DNA of 64,000 bases, taken from assembly GCF_023544715.1 (NCBI RefSeq), contig NZ_JAMJEZ010000009.1, forward strand, positions 1 to 64,000, read 5' to 3'. The notes under the pieces are model-generated. The model saw only the letters and a program-made list of their open reading frames with translations. It did not search any database and was not told the origin of the DNA. The DNA is from Pseudomonas eutrophicaquae (lineage in GTDB: Bacteria > Pseudomonadota > Gammaproteobacteria > Pseudomonadales > Pseudomonadaceae). A program made the translations under genes and the position numbers. Within the stretch, counting starts at the first letter, position 1, and each line of letters opens with the position of its first letter. Below are positions 43,836-54,756 of the stretch, in pieces.

Positions 43836-45038
43836 ATGGTTGCGCTGGCTTATGCCCCGAACAATCCCCCGACCGGCAGTGTCAGTGCGGTAGATGCCTT
43901 GGGTGGCGTGGTACGCATCTCCTCGGGCGGCAGCTACGGCACCGGTGTGCTGCTGTTTGATGGCCGCGCGGTACTGACCGCCGCCCACATCTTCAAGGAT
44001 CCGCAGCGTGCCACGGTGCACTTTGAGACCGCCAGCGGGCGCCAGTCGCTGGTCAGCGAGCGGATCATCTTCCATGCCGGCTATGATGCGGTGAACTATA
44101 ACAACGACCTGGCGCTGGTCTGGCTGCCCGAGGCGGCGCCGCGTGAGGCCCTGCGCCACGGCCTTTACCGCGCCAGTGACGAGATCGGTCAGCGCTTTGA
44201 GCTGGTCGGCTACGGCCGGCCGGGGCTGGGGGATACCGGGATTGATCGCAGCGACAGCGGTGCGCCGATCCGCCAGCAGGCCAGCAACCAGTTCGATGCC
44301 GATGTCGGCAGCCTGACAAGCCAGGTCAACCTGAGCTGGGCGCCGCTGGCCGGCAGCCAGCTGCTCGCCGACTTCGACAACGGGCAGGCCGCGCAGGATG
44401 CGCTGGGCCGTCTGATCGGTCGCAGCAGTACAGGCCTTGGGCGCGAGGAGGGCTCACTGACCCCCGGTGACAGTGGCGGTCCGGCCTTCATCGGCAACCA
44501 GGTGGCCGGCATCGCCAGCTATACCGCCACCGTCAATCGCGGCAACATCAAGCCGGATGTCGACACGCTGCTCAACAGCAGTTTTGGCGAGCTGGCAATC
44601 TGGCAGCGGGTCAGCCATTACCAGCAGTGGATCGATCAGACCCAGCGCGCCCAGTACCGTGACGCCCCGACCCGTGCCGATGAGGTCAGCACCACCGTGA
44701 TCGAGGGCGATCGCGGCACCACGCTCACCTACTTTCTGCTGCAGTTCAATGGTCTGCGCAGCGAGCCGCAGCAGCGCGTCAGTGTCGATTACGCCACCCG
44801 CGATGGCAGCGCCCGCGCCGGCGAAGATTACCTGCCGGTCAATGGCACCCTGGTGCTGTATCCGGGCGAGGATCAGGCGGTGATTGCCGTGGAGATTCTG
44901 GCGGACACCCGGGCTGAGGGCAGTGAAAACTTCTTCCTCGACATCTTCAACCCCGTGGGTGGCCGGTTTGGCGAGGGGGTGATCCGCCTTTCGGCCGAGC
45001 GCATCATCCTCGACAACGACGGGGCGATGTGGGGCTAG
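43836..45038 (+). CDS. Trypsin-like serine protease with Calx-beta-like domain, copy 2
   Basis: 400 residues from ATG 43836, with GGAGGT 5 bases upstream. The triad is intact: AVLTAAHIFKD, YNNDLALVWLP and TPGDSGGPAFIG. The Calx-beta-like module (VSVDYATRDGSARAGEDYLP; LVLYPGEDQAVIAVEIL) is nearly the same as in copy 1. The C-terminus differs: ILDNDGAMWG lacks the acidic-plus-hydrophobic ending. Tandem duplicate of the preceding gene that has diverged throughout, so an older event than the 675-bp duplication nearby. Confidence 0.88.
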   Translation: MVALAYAPNNPPTGSVSAVDALGGVVRISSGGSYGTGVLLFDGRAVLTAAHIFKDPQRATVHFETASGRQSLVSERIIFHAGYDAVNYNNDLALVWLPEAAPREALRHGLYRASDEIGQRFELVGYGRPGLGDTGIDRSDSGAPIRQQASNQFDADVGSLTSQVNLSWAPLAGSQLLADFDNGQAAQDALGRLIGRSSTGLGREEGSLTPGDSGGPAFIGNQVAGIASYTATVNRGNIKPDVDTLLNSSFGELAIWQRVSHYQQWIDQTQRAQYRDAPTRADEVSTTVIEGDRGTTLTYFLLQFNGLRSEPQQRVSVDYATRDGSARAGEDYLPVNGTLVLYPGEDQAVIAVEILADTRAEGSENFFLDIFNPVGGRFGEGVIRLSAERIILDNDGAMWG

Positions 45039-45092
45039 CCCCGCGATGTGGCGTGTATAATCCGGGGCATCCTCCCCAGTCAGGTAACTGCC

Positions 45093-45788
45093 GTGCGCAC
45101 ACGTCCACTTGTCCGGCTCGGCGCGCTGTGTGCCTTCGCGCTGCTGGGTGGCTGCTTTGCCACCAAGACCAGCCAGGCACCGATTGCCACCACCTATCCC
45201 CTCAGCGAGCAGCAGCGCATGCAGGCGGCCTGGCACTGGGAAATCCTTGCCCGCGACCAGGCGCAGCGCATCCTGGAAAACCCGCGCCTGCGTCTGCTGC
45301 CACTGTATGTGGCTGGCCCCGAGGATGGAGGGGAGGGCAATGGGTTTCACCGCGGCTATCACGCCTTGCTGACCAGCGAGCTGGTTGCAGGCGGGGCACG
45401 GGTTTCGACGGTGGCCGAGCAGGCCGCCGAGGTGCGCTTCGGGGTGCAGACCGTGCGCCATCGCGGGCGCGGCTTCGTGCGGCCGCCGCAGGGCGCTTTC
45501 ACCGCGCTGGCCGCCGGCATTGCGGTGGCTACCTTGCCCTATAACCACTGGAGCGAACCGGCGCTGGCGCTGATTCCAGGTGCGGTGCTGGCGGATCTGT
45601 TCAGTGGCAGCTGGACCTATACCGGCAATGACGAGGTGATCATCACCACCCAGGTGATCGAGAATCAGCGCATCCTCTACTCGGCCTCGAACCTCTATTA
45701 CATCAACCGCGCTGACCGTGATCACTATGCCCGGCCGTCTGCCCCGCCCAGCCTGCTGCCGATCGTCCCCGTCACCGACCGCTGGTAA
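45093..45788 (+). CDS. Predicted lipoprotein of unknown function
   Basis: 231 residues from GTG 45093 (AGGTAA upstream). Lipobox LLGGC at residues 16-20 after a short hydrophobic signal, so an outer- or inner-membrane lipoprotein. The mature part has LRLLPLYVAGPEDGGEGNGF, then LLTSELVAGGARVSTVAEQA, resembling the alpha/beta unit of FlgO/CsgG-type periplasmic proteins. A Gly/Ala-rich hydrophobic stretch sits near 150-180. TATAAT at 45056-45061 may be its -10 box. Probably co-transcribed with the next lipoprotein gene 27 bases on. Confidence 0.7.
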   Translation: MRTRPLVRLGALCAFALLGGCFATKTSQAPIATTYPLSEQQRMQAAWHWEILARDQAQRILENPRLRLLPLYVAGPEDGGEGNGFHRGYHALLTSELVAGGARVSTVAEQAAEVRFGVQTVRHRGRGFVRPPQGAFTALAAGIAVATLPYNHWSEPALALIPGAVLADLFSGSWTYTGNDEVIITTQVIENQRILYSASNLYYINRADRDHYARPSAPPSLLPIVPVTDRW

Positions 45789-45815
45789 GCGGCCCACGCC
45801 CTGGAGTCGCAAACC

Positions 45816-46373
45816 GTGCGCCCTGTCCGACTGCTGACCTGTCTACTGCTGGCCCTGCCGCTGGCAGCCTGCGAGCCGATCTACTCGCCCCACACCGCCT
45901 GGCGCACGGTCGATCGACTGGCCAGCCCCGATGCCCGGCTGGCCAGCCTGATCGAGCGCGAGGCGCGGCGCATGGTGGCGGCACACCCCAGGCTGTTCCA
46001 GCACAGCCCGCTGATCGCCGCCTCGTTTGTCGATATCGACCGGCTGGGCAGTTCCTCGACCTTCGGGCGCATGGCCTCGGAGCTGTTCGCCGGCACGCTG
46101 GCCCGCGAGGGCATGTTGGTGCGCGAGGTCAAGCTGCGGGAAAGCCTGTTCATCGAGGCCAGCGTCGGCGAGCTGCTGCTCTCGCGTGAAGTCGAGCAGC
46201 TGGCCCGCCAGCACGCCGCCCGCTCGATGCTGGTTGGCACCTATGCCATCGGCCAGAGCCATCTGTATCTGAGTGTGCGGATCGTGCAGGTCGGCAGTGC
46301 CCTGGTACTGGCCAGCAGCAGTCTGCAGCTGGAGCTGACGCCAAACCTGCGGGCGCTGCTTGGGGTTTATTGA
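45816..46373 (+). CDS. FlgO-like lipoprotein
   Basis: 185 residues, GTG 45816 with GGAG upstream. Signal and lipobox MRPVRLLTCLLLALPLAAC. The mature domain has PLIAASFVDIDRLGSSSTFG, RMASELFAGTLAREGMLVRE and SMLVGTYAIGQSHLYLSVRI, the pattern of FlgO-type domains. FlgO is an outer-membrane lipoprotein linked to flagella in Vibrio, but no flagellar genes lie here. The paired lipoprotein upstream may act with it. Confidence 0.75.
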   Translation: MRPVRLLTCLLLALPLAACEPIYSPHTAWRTVDRLASPDARLASLIEREARRMVAAHPRLFQHSPLIAASFVDIDRLGSSSTFGRMASELFAGTLAREGMLVREVKLRESLFIEASVGELLLSREVEQLARQHAARSMLVGTYAIGQSHLYLSVRIVQVGSALVLASSSLQLELTPNLRALLGVY

Positions 46374-46473
46374 GTACAGCGCCATCGCGGGCGATCTGCC
46401 TACGGGCGGCACAGGCAGCCCGCTGCGACAGGGCTGGCCGCCACGCCCGGCGCCGTTTAGACTCTGCGGGTTT

Positions 46474-48546
<2,073 letters not shown>

Positions 48547-48559
48547 TCCACCGCGCGAT

Positions 48560-48585
48560 AACAACGGGCTTGCGGGCCCGTTGTT
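48560..48585 (+). terminator. Terminator of thiC
   Basis: Perfect 10-bp stem AACAACGGGC/GCCCGTTGTT, 6-base loop, starting 14 bases after the stop. Only a short T-rich tail. Confidence 0.8.
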
Positions 48586-48619
48586 GTGTCTGGCGGCGGC
48601 GCGGCTGGGCAGACACAAA

Positions 48620-48645
48620 AAAGCCCTGCACGCAGGCAGGGCTTT
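48620..48645 (-). terminator. Terminator of fdxA
   Basis: 10-bp stem AAAGCCCTGC/GCAGGGCTTT; read on the minus strand it is followed by a T-run, 17 bases after the fdxA stop. Confidence 0.9.
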
Positions 48646-48661
48646 GGCACCTTGGCGGAGC

Positions 48662-48985
48662 TTAGCGCTCCAGGTACTGGAGCTTGTCTTTGATGCCATC
48701 CCACTCTTCGGCGTCGGCCAGGGCTTCCTTCTTTTCGGTGATGTTCGGCCAGATTTCCGCCAGATCACGGTTCAGGTCGATGAACTCCTGCTGGTCTTCG
48801 GGGACCTCATCCTCGGAGAAGATCGCCTGTGCCGGGCACTCCGGCTCGCACAGAGCGCAGTCGATGCACTCATCGGGATGAATGACCAGGAAATTCGGGC
48901 CTTCGTAGAAGCAGTCCACCGGGCAGACTTCCACGCAGTCGGTGTACTTGCACTTGATGCAGTTGTCGGTAACGACGAAGGTCAT
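48662..48985 (-). CDS. fdxA: 7Fe ferredoxin FdxA
   Basis: 107 residues, the exact usual length. [20 protein letters not shown] and CPVDCFYEG supply the 3Fe-4S/4Fe-4S ligands, and [16 protein letters not shown] the second set. Azotobacter-type ferredoxin for electron transfer. Next to mutS, as in Pseudomonas. Confidence 0.97.
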   Translation of the reverse strand: MTFVVTDNCIKCKYTDCVEVCPVDCFYEGPNFLVIHPDECIDCALCEPECPAQAIFSEDEVPEDQQEFIDLNRDLAEIWPNITEKKEALADAEEWDGIKDKLQYLER

Positions 48986-49059
48986 GTTCTTATCTCTCCT
49001 CAGGCAGGTGCCCGCCGCGGCAGGGCGGGCGCGATTCTAGCAGCTTGCCCGAAGTGGCG

Positions 49060-51729
49060 TTATATCTGGGTCTTCCAAGCATATATCAGCTCCAACGCCT
49101 GACGCGGGGTGAGGTCGTCGGCCTCCAGACTGCCAAGGGCCTCCAGAATCGGGTGGGGCAGGCTGGCGAACAGATCCGCCTGCAGCGGGGCCGCAGGGCT
49201 TGTGACCGGTGCTGGCGTGTCAGCCGGGTTAGGCGCGGGTGATGGGCGGTAGGCGGGGGCGGCGTGCTCGGCCACGCCGTCTGGGTGGACAGGCGCCTCG
49301 CCCGGCACCGTGCTACCCGTATGGGGCAGGCTGCTGTCCTCCAGGCGCTGCAAGTGAGTGCGGGCGCGGGCGATCACGCTGCCCGGCACCCCGGCCAGCT
49401 GGGCGACCGCCAGACCATAGCTCTGGCTGGCTGAGCCCGGCAGCACATGGTGCAAAAAGATGATCCGCTCGTTGTGCTCGACCGCAGCCAGGTGCACGTT
49501 GGCCACCACGGCTTCCGCGTCGGCCAGCACGGTCAGCTCGAAATAATGGGTGGCGAACAGCGTGAAGGCCCGCTGAGCGGCCAGGTGCTCGGCGGCCGCC
49601 CAGGCCAGCGACAGGCCATCGAAGGTGCTGGTGCCGCGCCCGACCTCATCCATCAGCACCAGGCTGTGGGCGGTGGCGTTGTGCAGGATGCTGGCTGTCT
49701 CGCTCATCTCCACCATGAAGGTCGAGCGCCCGCCGGCCAGATCGTCACTGGAGCCGATCCGGGTGAAGATCCGATCAACCATCGACAGCCGGCAGGCATC
49801 GGCCGGCACGAAGCTGCCGATATGCGCCAGCAGCACGATCAGCGCCGTCTGGCGCATATAGGTGGATTTACCGCCCATGTTCGGCCCGGTGATGATCAGC
49901 ATCCGCGTACTGTCATCCAGATGCACATCATTGGCCACGAACGGGGTGCTGAGCACCTGCTCGACCACCGGATGCCGCCCCTGGGTGATCTCCAGGCACG
50001 GCTCCGTGACGAACACTGGGCAGTTGAGATTCAGAGTCAGCGCCCGTTCGGCGAGGTTGCTCAGTACATCCAGCTCGGCCAGCGCGGCGGCACTGTCCTG
50101 CAGCGGGGCCAGCGACTCGATCAGGGTGTCGAGCAGTTCCTCGTAGAGCAGCTTTTCGCGCGCCAGGGCACGGCTCTTGGCCGACAGCGCCTTGTCCTCG
50201 AAGGCCTTGAGCTCGGGGGTGATGAAGCGCTCGGCGCCCTTGAGCGTCTGGCGGCGGATGTAGTCGGCCGGGGCCTGCTCGGCCTGTACTCGGGGCAGCT
50301 CGATGTAGTAGCCATGCACGCGGTTGTAGCCGACCTTGAGGTTGGGCAGGCCGGTGCGGGCCTTTTCGCGGGCTTCCAGGTCCATCAGGTACTGGCCGGC
50401 GTTCTCGCTGAGCAATTGCAGCTCATCGAGTTCGGCATCAAAGCCGCGGCGAATCACCCCGCCTTCGCGGATCACCGCCGGCGGGTTGTCGATAATGGCG
50501 CGCATCAGCCGCTCGGCCAGCTGCGGATAGGTGCGCACGCTGGCGGTGAGTTGCTGCAGATGCGGGGTGTCGAAGGGGGCCAGCGCCTCCTGCAGGGCCG
50601 GCAGGGCAGCGAGGGCATCGCGCAGCCGGGCCAGATCCCGCGGGCGGGCGCTGCGCAGGCCGATCCGCGCCAGAATGCGCTCCAGGTCGCCGATGTGCTT
50701 GAGCTGCGGCTGCAGCGTCTCGAAGCGGAACTGCTCAAGCAGCGCGGCGATGGCGTGCTGGCGCGCGGCCAGTTGCACCGGCTGGCGCAGCGGGCGATTC
50801 AGCCAGCGGCACAGCAGGCGGCTGCCCATCGCGGTCATGCAGCGGTCCATCACGCTCAGCAAGGTGTTGTCGCGCCCGCCGGTCAGGTTGGTGTCCAGCT
50901 CCAGGTTGCGCCGGCTGGCGGCATCCAGCACCACGGCCTCTTCCAGCCGCTCGTGGCGCAGGCTGCGGATATGAGGCAGGGCGCCGCGCTGGGTTTCCCG
51001 TGCATAGAGCAGCAGGCAGCCGGCCGCGCTGATCGCCAGAGTCAGTTCCTGACAGCCAAAGCCGTTCAGATCACGGGTGCCAAACTGCTGGCACAACGCC
51101 TTGAAGCCGGTGGCCTGATCAAAATCCCACGCGGCCCGCCGCCGGCAGCCGCCGCGCCGCTCGGCTGGCAGGTCCTGCGGCCAGTCATCGGGGATCAGCA
51201 GTTCAGCCGGATTGAGGCGCTCAAGCTCGGCGAGCAGCGGCTCCCAGCCACGGATTTCCTGCACGCTGAAGCGCCCGCTGGTGATGTCGAGGATCGCCAG
51301 ACCAAACAGCCGCTCATCACCGAGCAGCGCGCCCAGCAGGTTGTCGCGCCGCTCATCAAGGAGCGCCTCGTCGGTCACGGTGCCCGGTGTGAGGATGCGC
51401 ACAACCTGACGCTCCACCGGCCCCTTGCTGGTCGCCGGATCGCCGATCTGCTCACAAATCGCCACCGACTCACCGAGCTTGACCAGTTTGGCGAGGTAGG
51501 CTTCTGCCGAGTGGAACGGAATCCCCGCCATCGGAATCGGCTGTCCGGCTGACTGGCCACGGGCGGTCAGGGTGATGTCCAGGAGCTTGGCGGCCTTCTG
51601 CGCATCGGCATAGAACAGCTCGTAAAAATCGCCCATGCGGTAGAACAGTAACTGTTCGGGGTGATGCTGCTTGATCTTCAGGTACTGTTGCATCATCGGC
51701 GTGTGCGCCGAGAAATCATGCTGGCTCAT
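49060..51729 (-). CDS. mutS: DNA mismatch repair protein MutS
   Basis: 889 residues from ATG 51729 ([20 protein letters not shown]); an in-frame start at 51789 would add 20 residues and intrude on the divergent promoter region. Mismatch-binding motif [16 protein letters not shown] (the F-x-E pair sits in GDFYELF), ATPase Walker [16 protein letters not shown], and [12 protein letters not shown]. The C-terminal linker before the last 40 residues is Pro/Ala-rich. Recognises mismatches and recruits MutL. Confidence 0.98.
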   Translation of the reverse strand: MSQHDFSAHTPMMQQYLKIKQHHPEQLLFYRMGDFYELFYADAQKAAKLLDITLTARGQSAGQPIPMAGIPFHSAEAYLAKLVKLGESVAICEQIGDPATSKGPVERQVVRILTPGTVTDEALLDERRDNLLGALLGDERLFGLAILDITSGRFSVQEIRGWEPLLAELERLNPAELLIPDDWPQDLPAERRGGCRRRAAWDFDQATGFKALCQQFGTRDLNGFGCQELTLAISAAGCLLLYARETQRGALPHIRSLRHERLEEAVVLDAASRRNLELDTNLTGGRDNTLLSVMDRCMTAMGSRLLCRWLNRPLRQPVQLAARQHAIAALLEQFRFETLQPQLKHIGDLERILARIGLRSARPRDLARLRDALAALPALQEALAPFDTPHLQQLTASVRTYPQLAERLMRAIIDNPPAVIREGGVIRRGFDAELDELQLLSENAGQYLMDLEAREKARTGLPNLKVGYNRVHGYYIELPRVQAEQAPADYIRRQTLKGAERFITPELKAFEDKALSAKSRALAREKLLYEELLDTLIESLAPLQDSAAALAELDVLSNLAERALTLNLNCPVFVTEPCLEITQGRHPVVEQVLSTPFVANDVHLDDSTRMLIITGPNMGGKSTYMRQTALIVLLAHIGSFVPADACRLSMVDRIFTRIGSSDDLAGGRSTFMVEMSETASILHNATAHSLVLMDEVGRGTSTFDGLSLAWAAAEHLAAQRAFTLFATHYFELTVLADAEAVVANVHLAAVEHNERIIFLHHVLPGSASQSYGLAVAQLAGVPGSVIARARTHLQRLEDSSLPHTGSTVPGEAPVHPDGVAEHAAPAYRPSPAPNPADTPAPVTSPAAPLQADLFASLPHPILEALGSLEADDLTPRQALELIYAWKTQI

Positions 51730-51813
51730 GGCGGTTCGGCTTCGATCCAGAAAACGGCTAGTGTACGGTATCGCCCGGGCCACCTTCATCGCCTGTCACT
51801 GTGGAGCCTTGTT

Positions 51814-52317
51814 ATGCCATCGATCACTGCCCTGGCCGAGCGCCTAGGTCAGCGCCTGCGCGAGCGTGGGCTGCAGGTCAGCTGTGCCGAGTCCTGTACC
51901 GGCGGCGGAATTGCCGAGGCGATCACCCGGATCGCCGGCTGCTCAGCCTGGTTTGAGGCCGGGTACGTGACCTACTCGAACGCACAAAAGACCGCACAGC
52001 TTGGCGTGCCGGCGGACTTGTTCGCGAAGGTCGGGGCGGTCAGCCGCGAGGTGGTCGAGGCCATGGCCCAAGGGGCGCTGCAGCGCAGCGGCGCGCAACT
52101 GGCGGTGGCGGTCAGCGGGATTGCCGGGCCAGGGGGCGGTACGGCCGACAAGCCGGTCGGTACGATCTGGCTGGCCTGGGCCGACCAGACGCGGTGCGGG
52201 AGTCTATGCTGTCATTTTTCCGGGGATCGCGCCGCGATTCGTCGGCAGACCATCGAGCAGGCTCTTGAGGGACTGCTGGCGCTGGCCGGCGGTGAGCCGC
52301 TGCCGGCAGGACGTTAA
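51814..52317 (+). CDS. pncC: Nicotinamide-nucleotide amidase (CinA C-terminal/PncC type)
   Basis: 167 residues, a stand-alone CinA C-terminal domain. SCAESCTGGGIAEAITRIAG holds the nucleophile Ser; ELAVAVSGIAGPGGG-type signature at 115-125 (VSGIAGPGGGTADKPVGTIW). Deamidates nicotinamide mononucleotide. Immediately upstream of recA as in Pseudomonas. ATG 51814 has GGAG upstream. Confidence 0.95.
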   Translation: MPSITALAERLGQRLRERGLQVSCAESCTGGGIAEAITRIAGCSAWFEAGYVTYSNAQKTAQLGVPADLFAKVGAVSREVVEAMAQGALQRSGAQLAVAVSGIAGPGGGTADKPVGTIWLAWADQTRCGSLCCHFSGDRAAIRRQTIEQALEGLLALAGGEPLPAGR

Positions 52318-52353
52318 CCGGTAGGCGACAGACCGTCGCCTGTGGAATAATCG

Positions 52354-52369
52354 CTGGCTACTTGTACAG
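52354..52369 (+). promoter_or_regulatory. Probable LexA (SOS) box of recA
   Basis: CTGGCTACTTGTACAG fits CTG-N10-CAG. The right half TGTACAG matches the consensus, the left half is weaker. It lies 42 bases before recA. Confidence 0.55.
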
Positions 52370-52410
52370 CTAAATGCAGTCGAAGGGCTGCCCGGCACGA
52401 GAGGATATCA

Positions 52411-53454
52411 ATGGACGAGAACAAGAAACGCGCCCTGGCGGTAGCCCTGGGGCAGATCGAACGTCAGTTCGGCAAGGGTGCGGTGATGCGCATGGGGGAC
52501 CATGAGCGCCAAGCCGTTCCGGCGATCTCCACCGGCTCGCTGGGCCTGGACATCGCGCTGGGCATTGGCGGCCTGCCCAAGGGGCGGATCGTCGAGATCT
52601 ACGGCCCGGAATCCTCGGGCAAGACCACCTTGACCCTGTCGGTGATCGCCGAGGCGCAGAAGCAGGGCGCGACCTGCGCGTTCGTCGATGCCGAGCATGC
52701 GCTGGATCCGGACTACGCCGGCAAGCTGGGGGTGAACGTCGATGACCTGCTGGTTTCCCAGCCGGACACCGGCGAACAGGCGCTGGAGATCACCGACATG
52801 CTGGTGCGCTCCAACGCGGTGGACGTGATCGTGGTTGACTCGGTGGCGGCGCTGGTGCCCAAGGCTGAGATCGAGGGCGAGATGGGCGACATGCACGTCG
52901 GCCTGCAAGCGCGTCTGATGTCCCAGGCGCTGCGCAAGATCACCGGCAATATCAAGAACGCCAACTGCCTGGTGATCTTCATCAACCAGATCCGCATGAA
53001 GATCGGGGTGATGTTCGGCAACCCGGAAACCACCACCGGCGGTAATGCGCTGAAGTTCTACTCCTCGGTGCGTCTGGACATCCGTCGTACCGGCGCGGTC
53101 AAGGAAGGCGACGAAATCGTCGGTAGCGAGACCCGCGTCAAGGTGGTCAAGAACAAGATGGCCCCGCCGTTCCGTCAGGCCGAGTTCCAGATCCTCTACG
53201 GCAAGGGCATCTACCGCAACGGCGAGATCATTGACCTGGGCGTGCAGCTGGGCCTTCTGGAAAAATCCGGCGCTTGGTACAGCTATCAGGGCAACAAGAT
53301 CGGCCAGGGCAAGGCCAATGCCTCGCGCTACCTGGAGGACAACCCCGAAGTCTGCCAGGCGCTCGATTCGGCCATCCGCGCCCAGCTGCTCAACCAGCCG
53401 GGGCAGCCGGCGCCGGTTGCGGCAGAAGAAGACGATCTGGATCCGGATCTCTGA
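52411..53454 (+). CDS. recA: Recombinase RecA
   Basis: 347 residues, usual length. Walker [36 protein letters not shown] (Walker B and loop L1) and the L2 region near residues 195-210 ([16 protein letters not shown]), with an acidic C-terminus EEDDLDPDL. Strand exchange, SOS co-protease. recX begins 4 bases after its stop. Confidence 0.99.
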   Translation: MDENKKRALAVALGQIERQFGKGAVMRMGDHERQAVPAISTGSLGLDIALGIGGLPKGRIVEIYGPESSGKTTLTLSVIAEAQKQGATCAFVDAEHALDPDYAGKLGVNVDDLLVSQPDTGEQALEITDMLVRSNAVDVIVVDSVAALVPKAEIEGEMGDMHVGLQARLMSQALRKITGNIKNANCLVIFINQIRMKIGVMFGNPETTTGGNALKFYSSVRLDIRRTGAVKEGDEIVGSETRVKVVKNKMAPPFRQAEFQILYGKGIYRNGEIIDLGVQLGLLEKSGAWYSYQGNKIGQGKANASRYLEDNPEVCQALDSAIRAQLLNQPGQPAPVAAEEDDLDPDL

Positions 53455-53458
53455 TTCG

Positions 53459-53923
53459 ATGGCCACTGTGCTCGACAGCCCGGCGGCCATCCGCCGGGCC
53501 GCCATGGACCTGCTGGCTCGGCGCGAATACGGCCGCGCCGAGCTGGCCCGCAAGCTGCGCCAGCGCGGTGCCGAGGCGGCGCTGATCGAGCCTGAGCTTG
53601 AGCGGCTGAGCGAGGAAGGGTTGCTCAGTGATGCGCGCTTTCTGGAAGTGTTCGTGCGCAGCCGCGCCGCCGCTGGTTACGGGCCGCGGCGCATCCGCGA
53701 CGAGCTGCAGCAGCGTGGCCTGCCGCAAGGCGAGATTGCCCAGGCGCTGGAGCAGGCCGGGATCGACTGGGATGACAACCTGCGCGCGCTCTGGCAGCGC
53801 CGCTTCGGCGAGCGACCGCGCGATTCGCGTGAGCAGGCGCGGCAGATGCGCTTTCTGCTCTATCGCGGTTTTGCCAGCGAGCGGATCAGCCGCTTGCTGC
53901 GCGGCGGCACTACGCTCGACTGA
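53459..53923 (+). CDS. recX: Regulatory protein RecX
   Basis: 154 residues from ATG 53459. Three-helix repeats: [53 protein letters not shown], and a C-terminal repeat ending [16 protein letters not shown]. Binds RecA filaments and limits their activity. Co-transcribed with recA. Confidence 0.95.
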   Translation: MATVLDSPAAIRRAAMDLLARREYGRAELARKLRQRGAEAALIEPELERLSEEGLLSDARFLEVFVRSRAAAGYGPRRIRDELQQRGLPQGEIAQALEQAGIDWDDNLRALWQRRFGERPRDSREQARQMRFLLYRGFASERISRLLRGGTTLD

Positions 53924-53941
53924 GGTGGTTGCCCGAAATGG

Positions 53942-53980
53942 AAAAAGCCTGCCCCGAGGTACTCGGTGGCAGGCTTTTTT
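53942..53980 (+). terminator. Rho-independent terminator after recX
   Basis: 12-bp stem AAAAAGCCTGCC/GGCAGGCTTTTT with an inner CCGAG/CTCGG arm and a T-run. Bidirectional in form. Confidence 0.92.
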
Positions 53981-54062
53981 CGTTGATGGATTTGGGGAGC
54001 AGTCGCTCAGTGTTGTTGAGGCACGGCCCAGTCACAGAAATAGGTGGTTGATCGGGATCGGG

Positions 54063-54086
54063 CTTGCAACTATCCCCAGTTGCAAG
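54063..54086. promoter_or_regulatory. Inverted-repeat operator of hicAB
   Basis: CTTGCAACT-ATCCCC-AGTTGCAAG, a perfect 9-bp inverted repeat ending 10 bases before the hicA start and touching its ribosome site. Position fits autorepression by the HicB DNA-binding domain. Confidence 0.65.
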
Positions 54087-54096
54087 AGGAGGGGCT

Positions 54097-54348
54097 ATGT
54101 CCAAAAATGAAAAGCTACTGGAAAAGCTGCTCAACGAGCGGGCCAGCTTTACGTGGCAGGAGCTAGTGACCTTGCTGCGCCGGCTGGGCTACCGGCAACT
54201 GGAGGGTGCGGGCAGCCGGGTCAAGTTCGATAACGGTGACCCTCAGGCGCTGATTAGCTTGCACAAGCCGCACCCGGGCAACGAGCTAAAAACCTATATC
54301 CGGCGCCAGGTCATTGGACACCCCAAGGCAGGAGGACTGATTCCGTGA
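54097..54348 (+). CDS. hicA: HicA-family mRNA-interferase toxin
   Basis: 83 residues from ATG 54097, strong GAGGAGGGG upstream. Double-stranded-RNA-binding-like fold: FTWQELVTLLRRLGYRQLEG, GSRVKFDNGD and ISLHKPHPGNELKTYIRRQV. The subfamily has GSR rather than GSH in the first motif and His residues in HKPHPG. Cleaves mRNA when free of HicB. GTGA overlap with hicB. Confidence 0.9.
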   Translation: MSKNEKLLEKLLNERASFTWQELVTLLRRLGYRQLEGAGSRVKFDNGDPQALISLHKPHPGNELKTYIRRQVIGHPKAGGLIP

Positions 54349-54686
54349 ACAACTTGCTGCAACATCGGGGCTATTACGGCTCCATCGAGGCCAGCACTGA
54401 AGACAACTGCCTGTTCGGCAAGCTGCTTTTCATCCGTGCGCTGGTCAATTACGAGGGCGAGACGGTGGCCGAGTTACAGGCGGCCTTCCGTGAGGCCGTG
54501 GATGACTACCTGGCCACCTGCCAAGCGTTGGGCCAAGAGCCCGAAACGCCCTGCAAGGGCTCTTTCAATGTACGGGTCGGTCACGATTTGCATCTGGCGG
54601 CGAGCCTAGCTGCCAATCGGCATCGCATGAGCTTGAATGACCTCACCCGGCAAGCGCTGAGCGAGTATCTGCAGCACCACGGTTGA
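54345..54686 (+). CDS. hicB: HicB-family antitoxin
   Basis: 113 residues, GTG start overlapping hicA. Partially degraded RNase H-like domain at the N-terminus (RGYYGSIEASTEDNCLFGKL; VAELQAAFREAVDDYLATCQ). A ribbon-helix-helix-like C-terminus (SFNVRVGHDLHLAASLAANR, SLNDLTRQALSEYL) gives DNA binding and autoregulation through the upstream inverted repeat. Confidence 0.93.
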   Translation: MNNLLQHRGYYGSIEASTEDNCLFGKLLFIRALVNYEGETVAELQAAFREAVDDYLATCQALGQEPETPCKGSFNVRVGHDLHLAASLAANRHRMSLNDLTRQALSEYLQHHG

Positions 54687-54690
54687 GCAA

Positions 54691-54743
54691 TCGACGGGTA
54701 TTCGAAGTGCATACCGGTGCAGGCCTTTCCGAATACCCTTCGA
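54691..54743 (+). terminator. Long imperfect hairpin after hicB
   Basis: TCGA-C-GGGTATTCG pairs with CGAATACCC-T-TCGA (one mismatch) around a 25-base loop. Begins 4 bases after the hicB stop. No T-run; may terminate transcription or mark the cassette edge. Confidence 0.4.
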
Positions 54744-54756
54744 TCAGCGTAATGCG

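Noticed and set aside
49447..51552. Long plus-strand open frame opposite mutS
   Set aside because: Shadow of mutS codon bias; no motifs.
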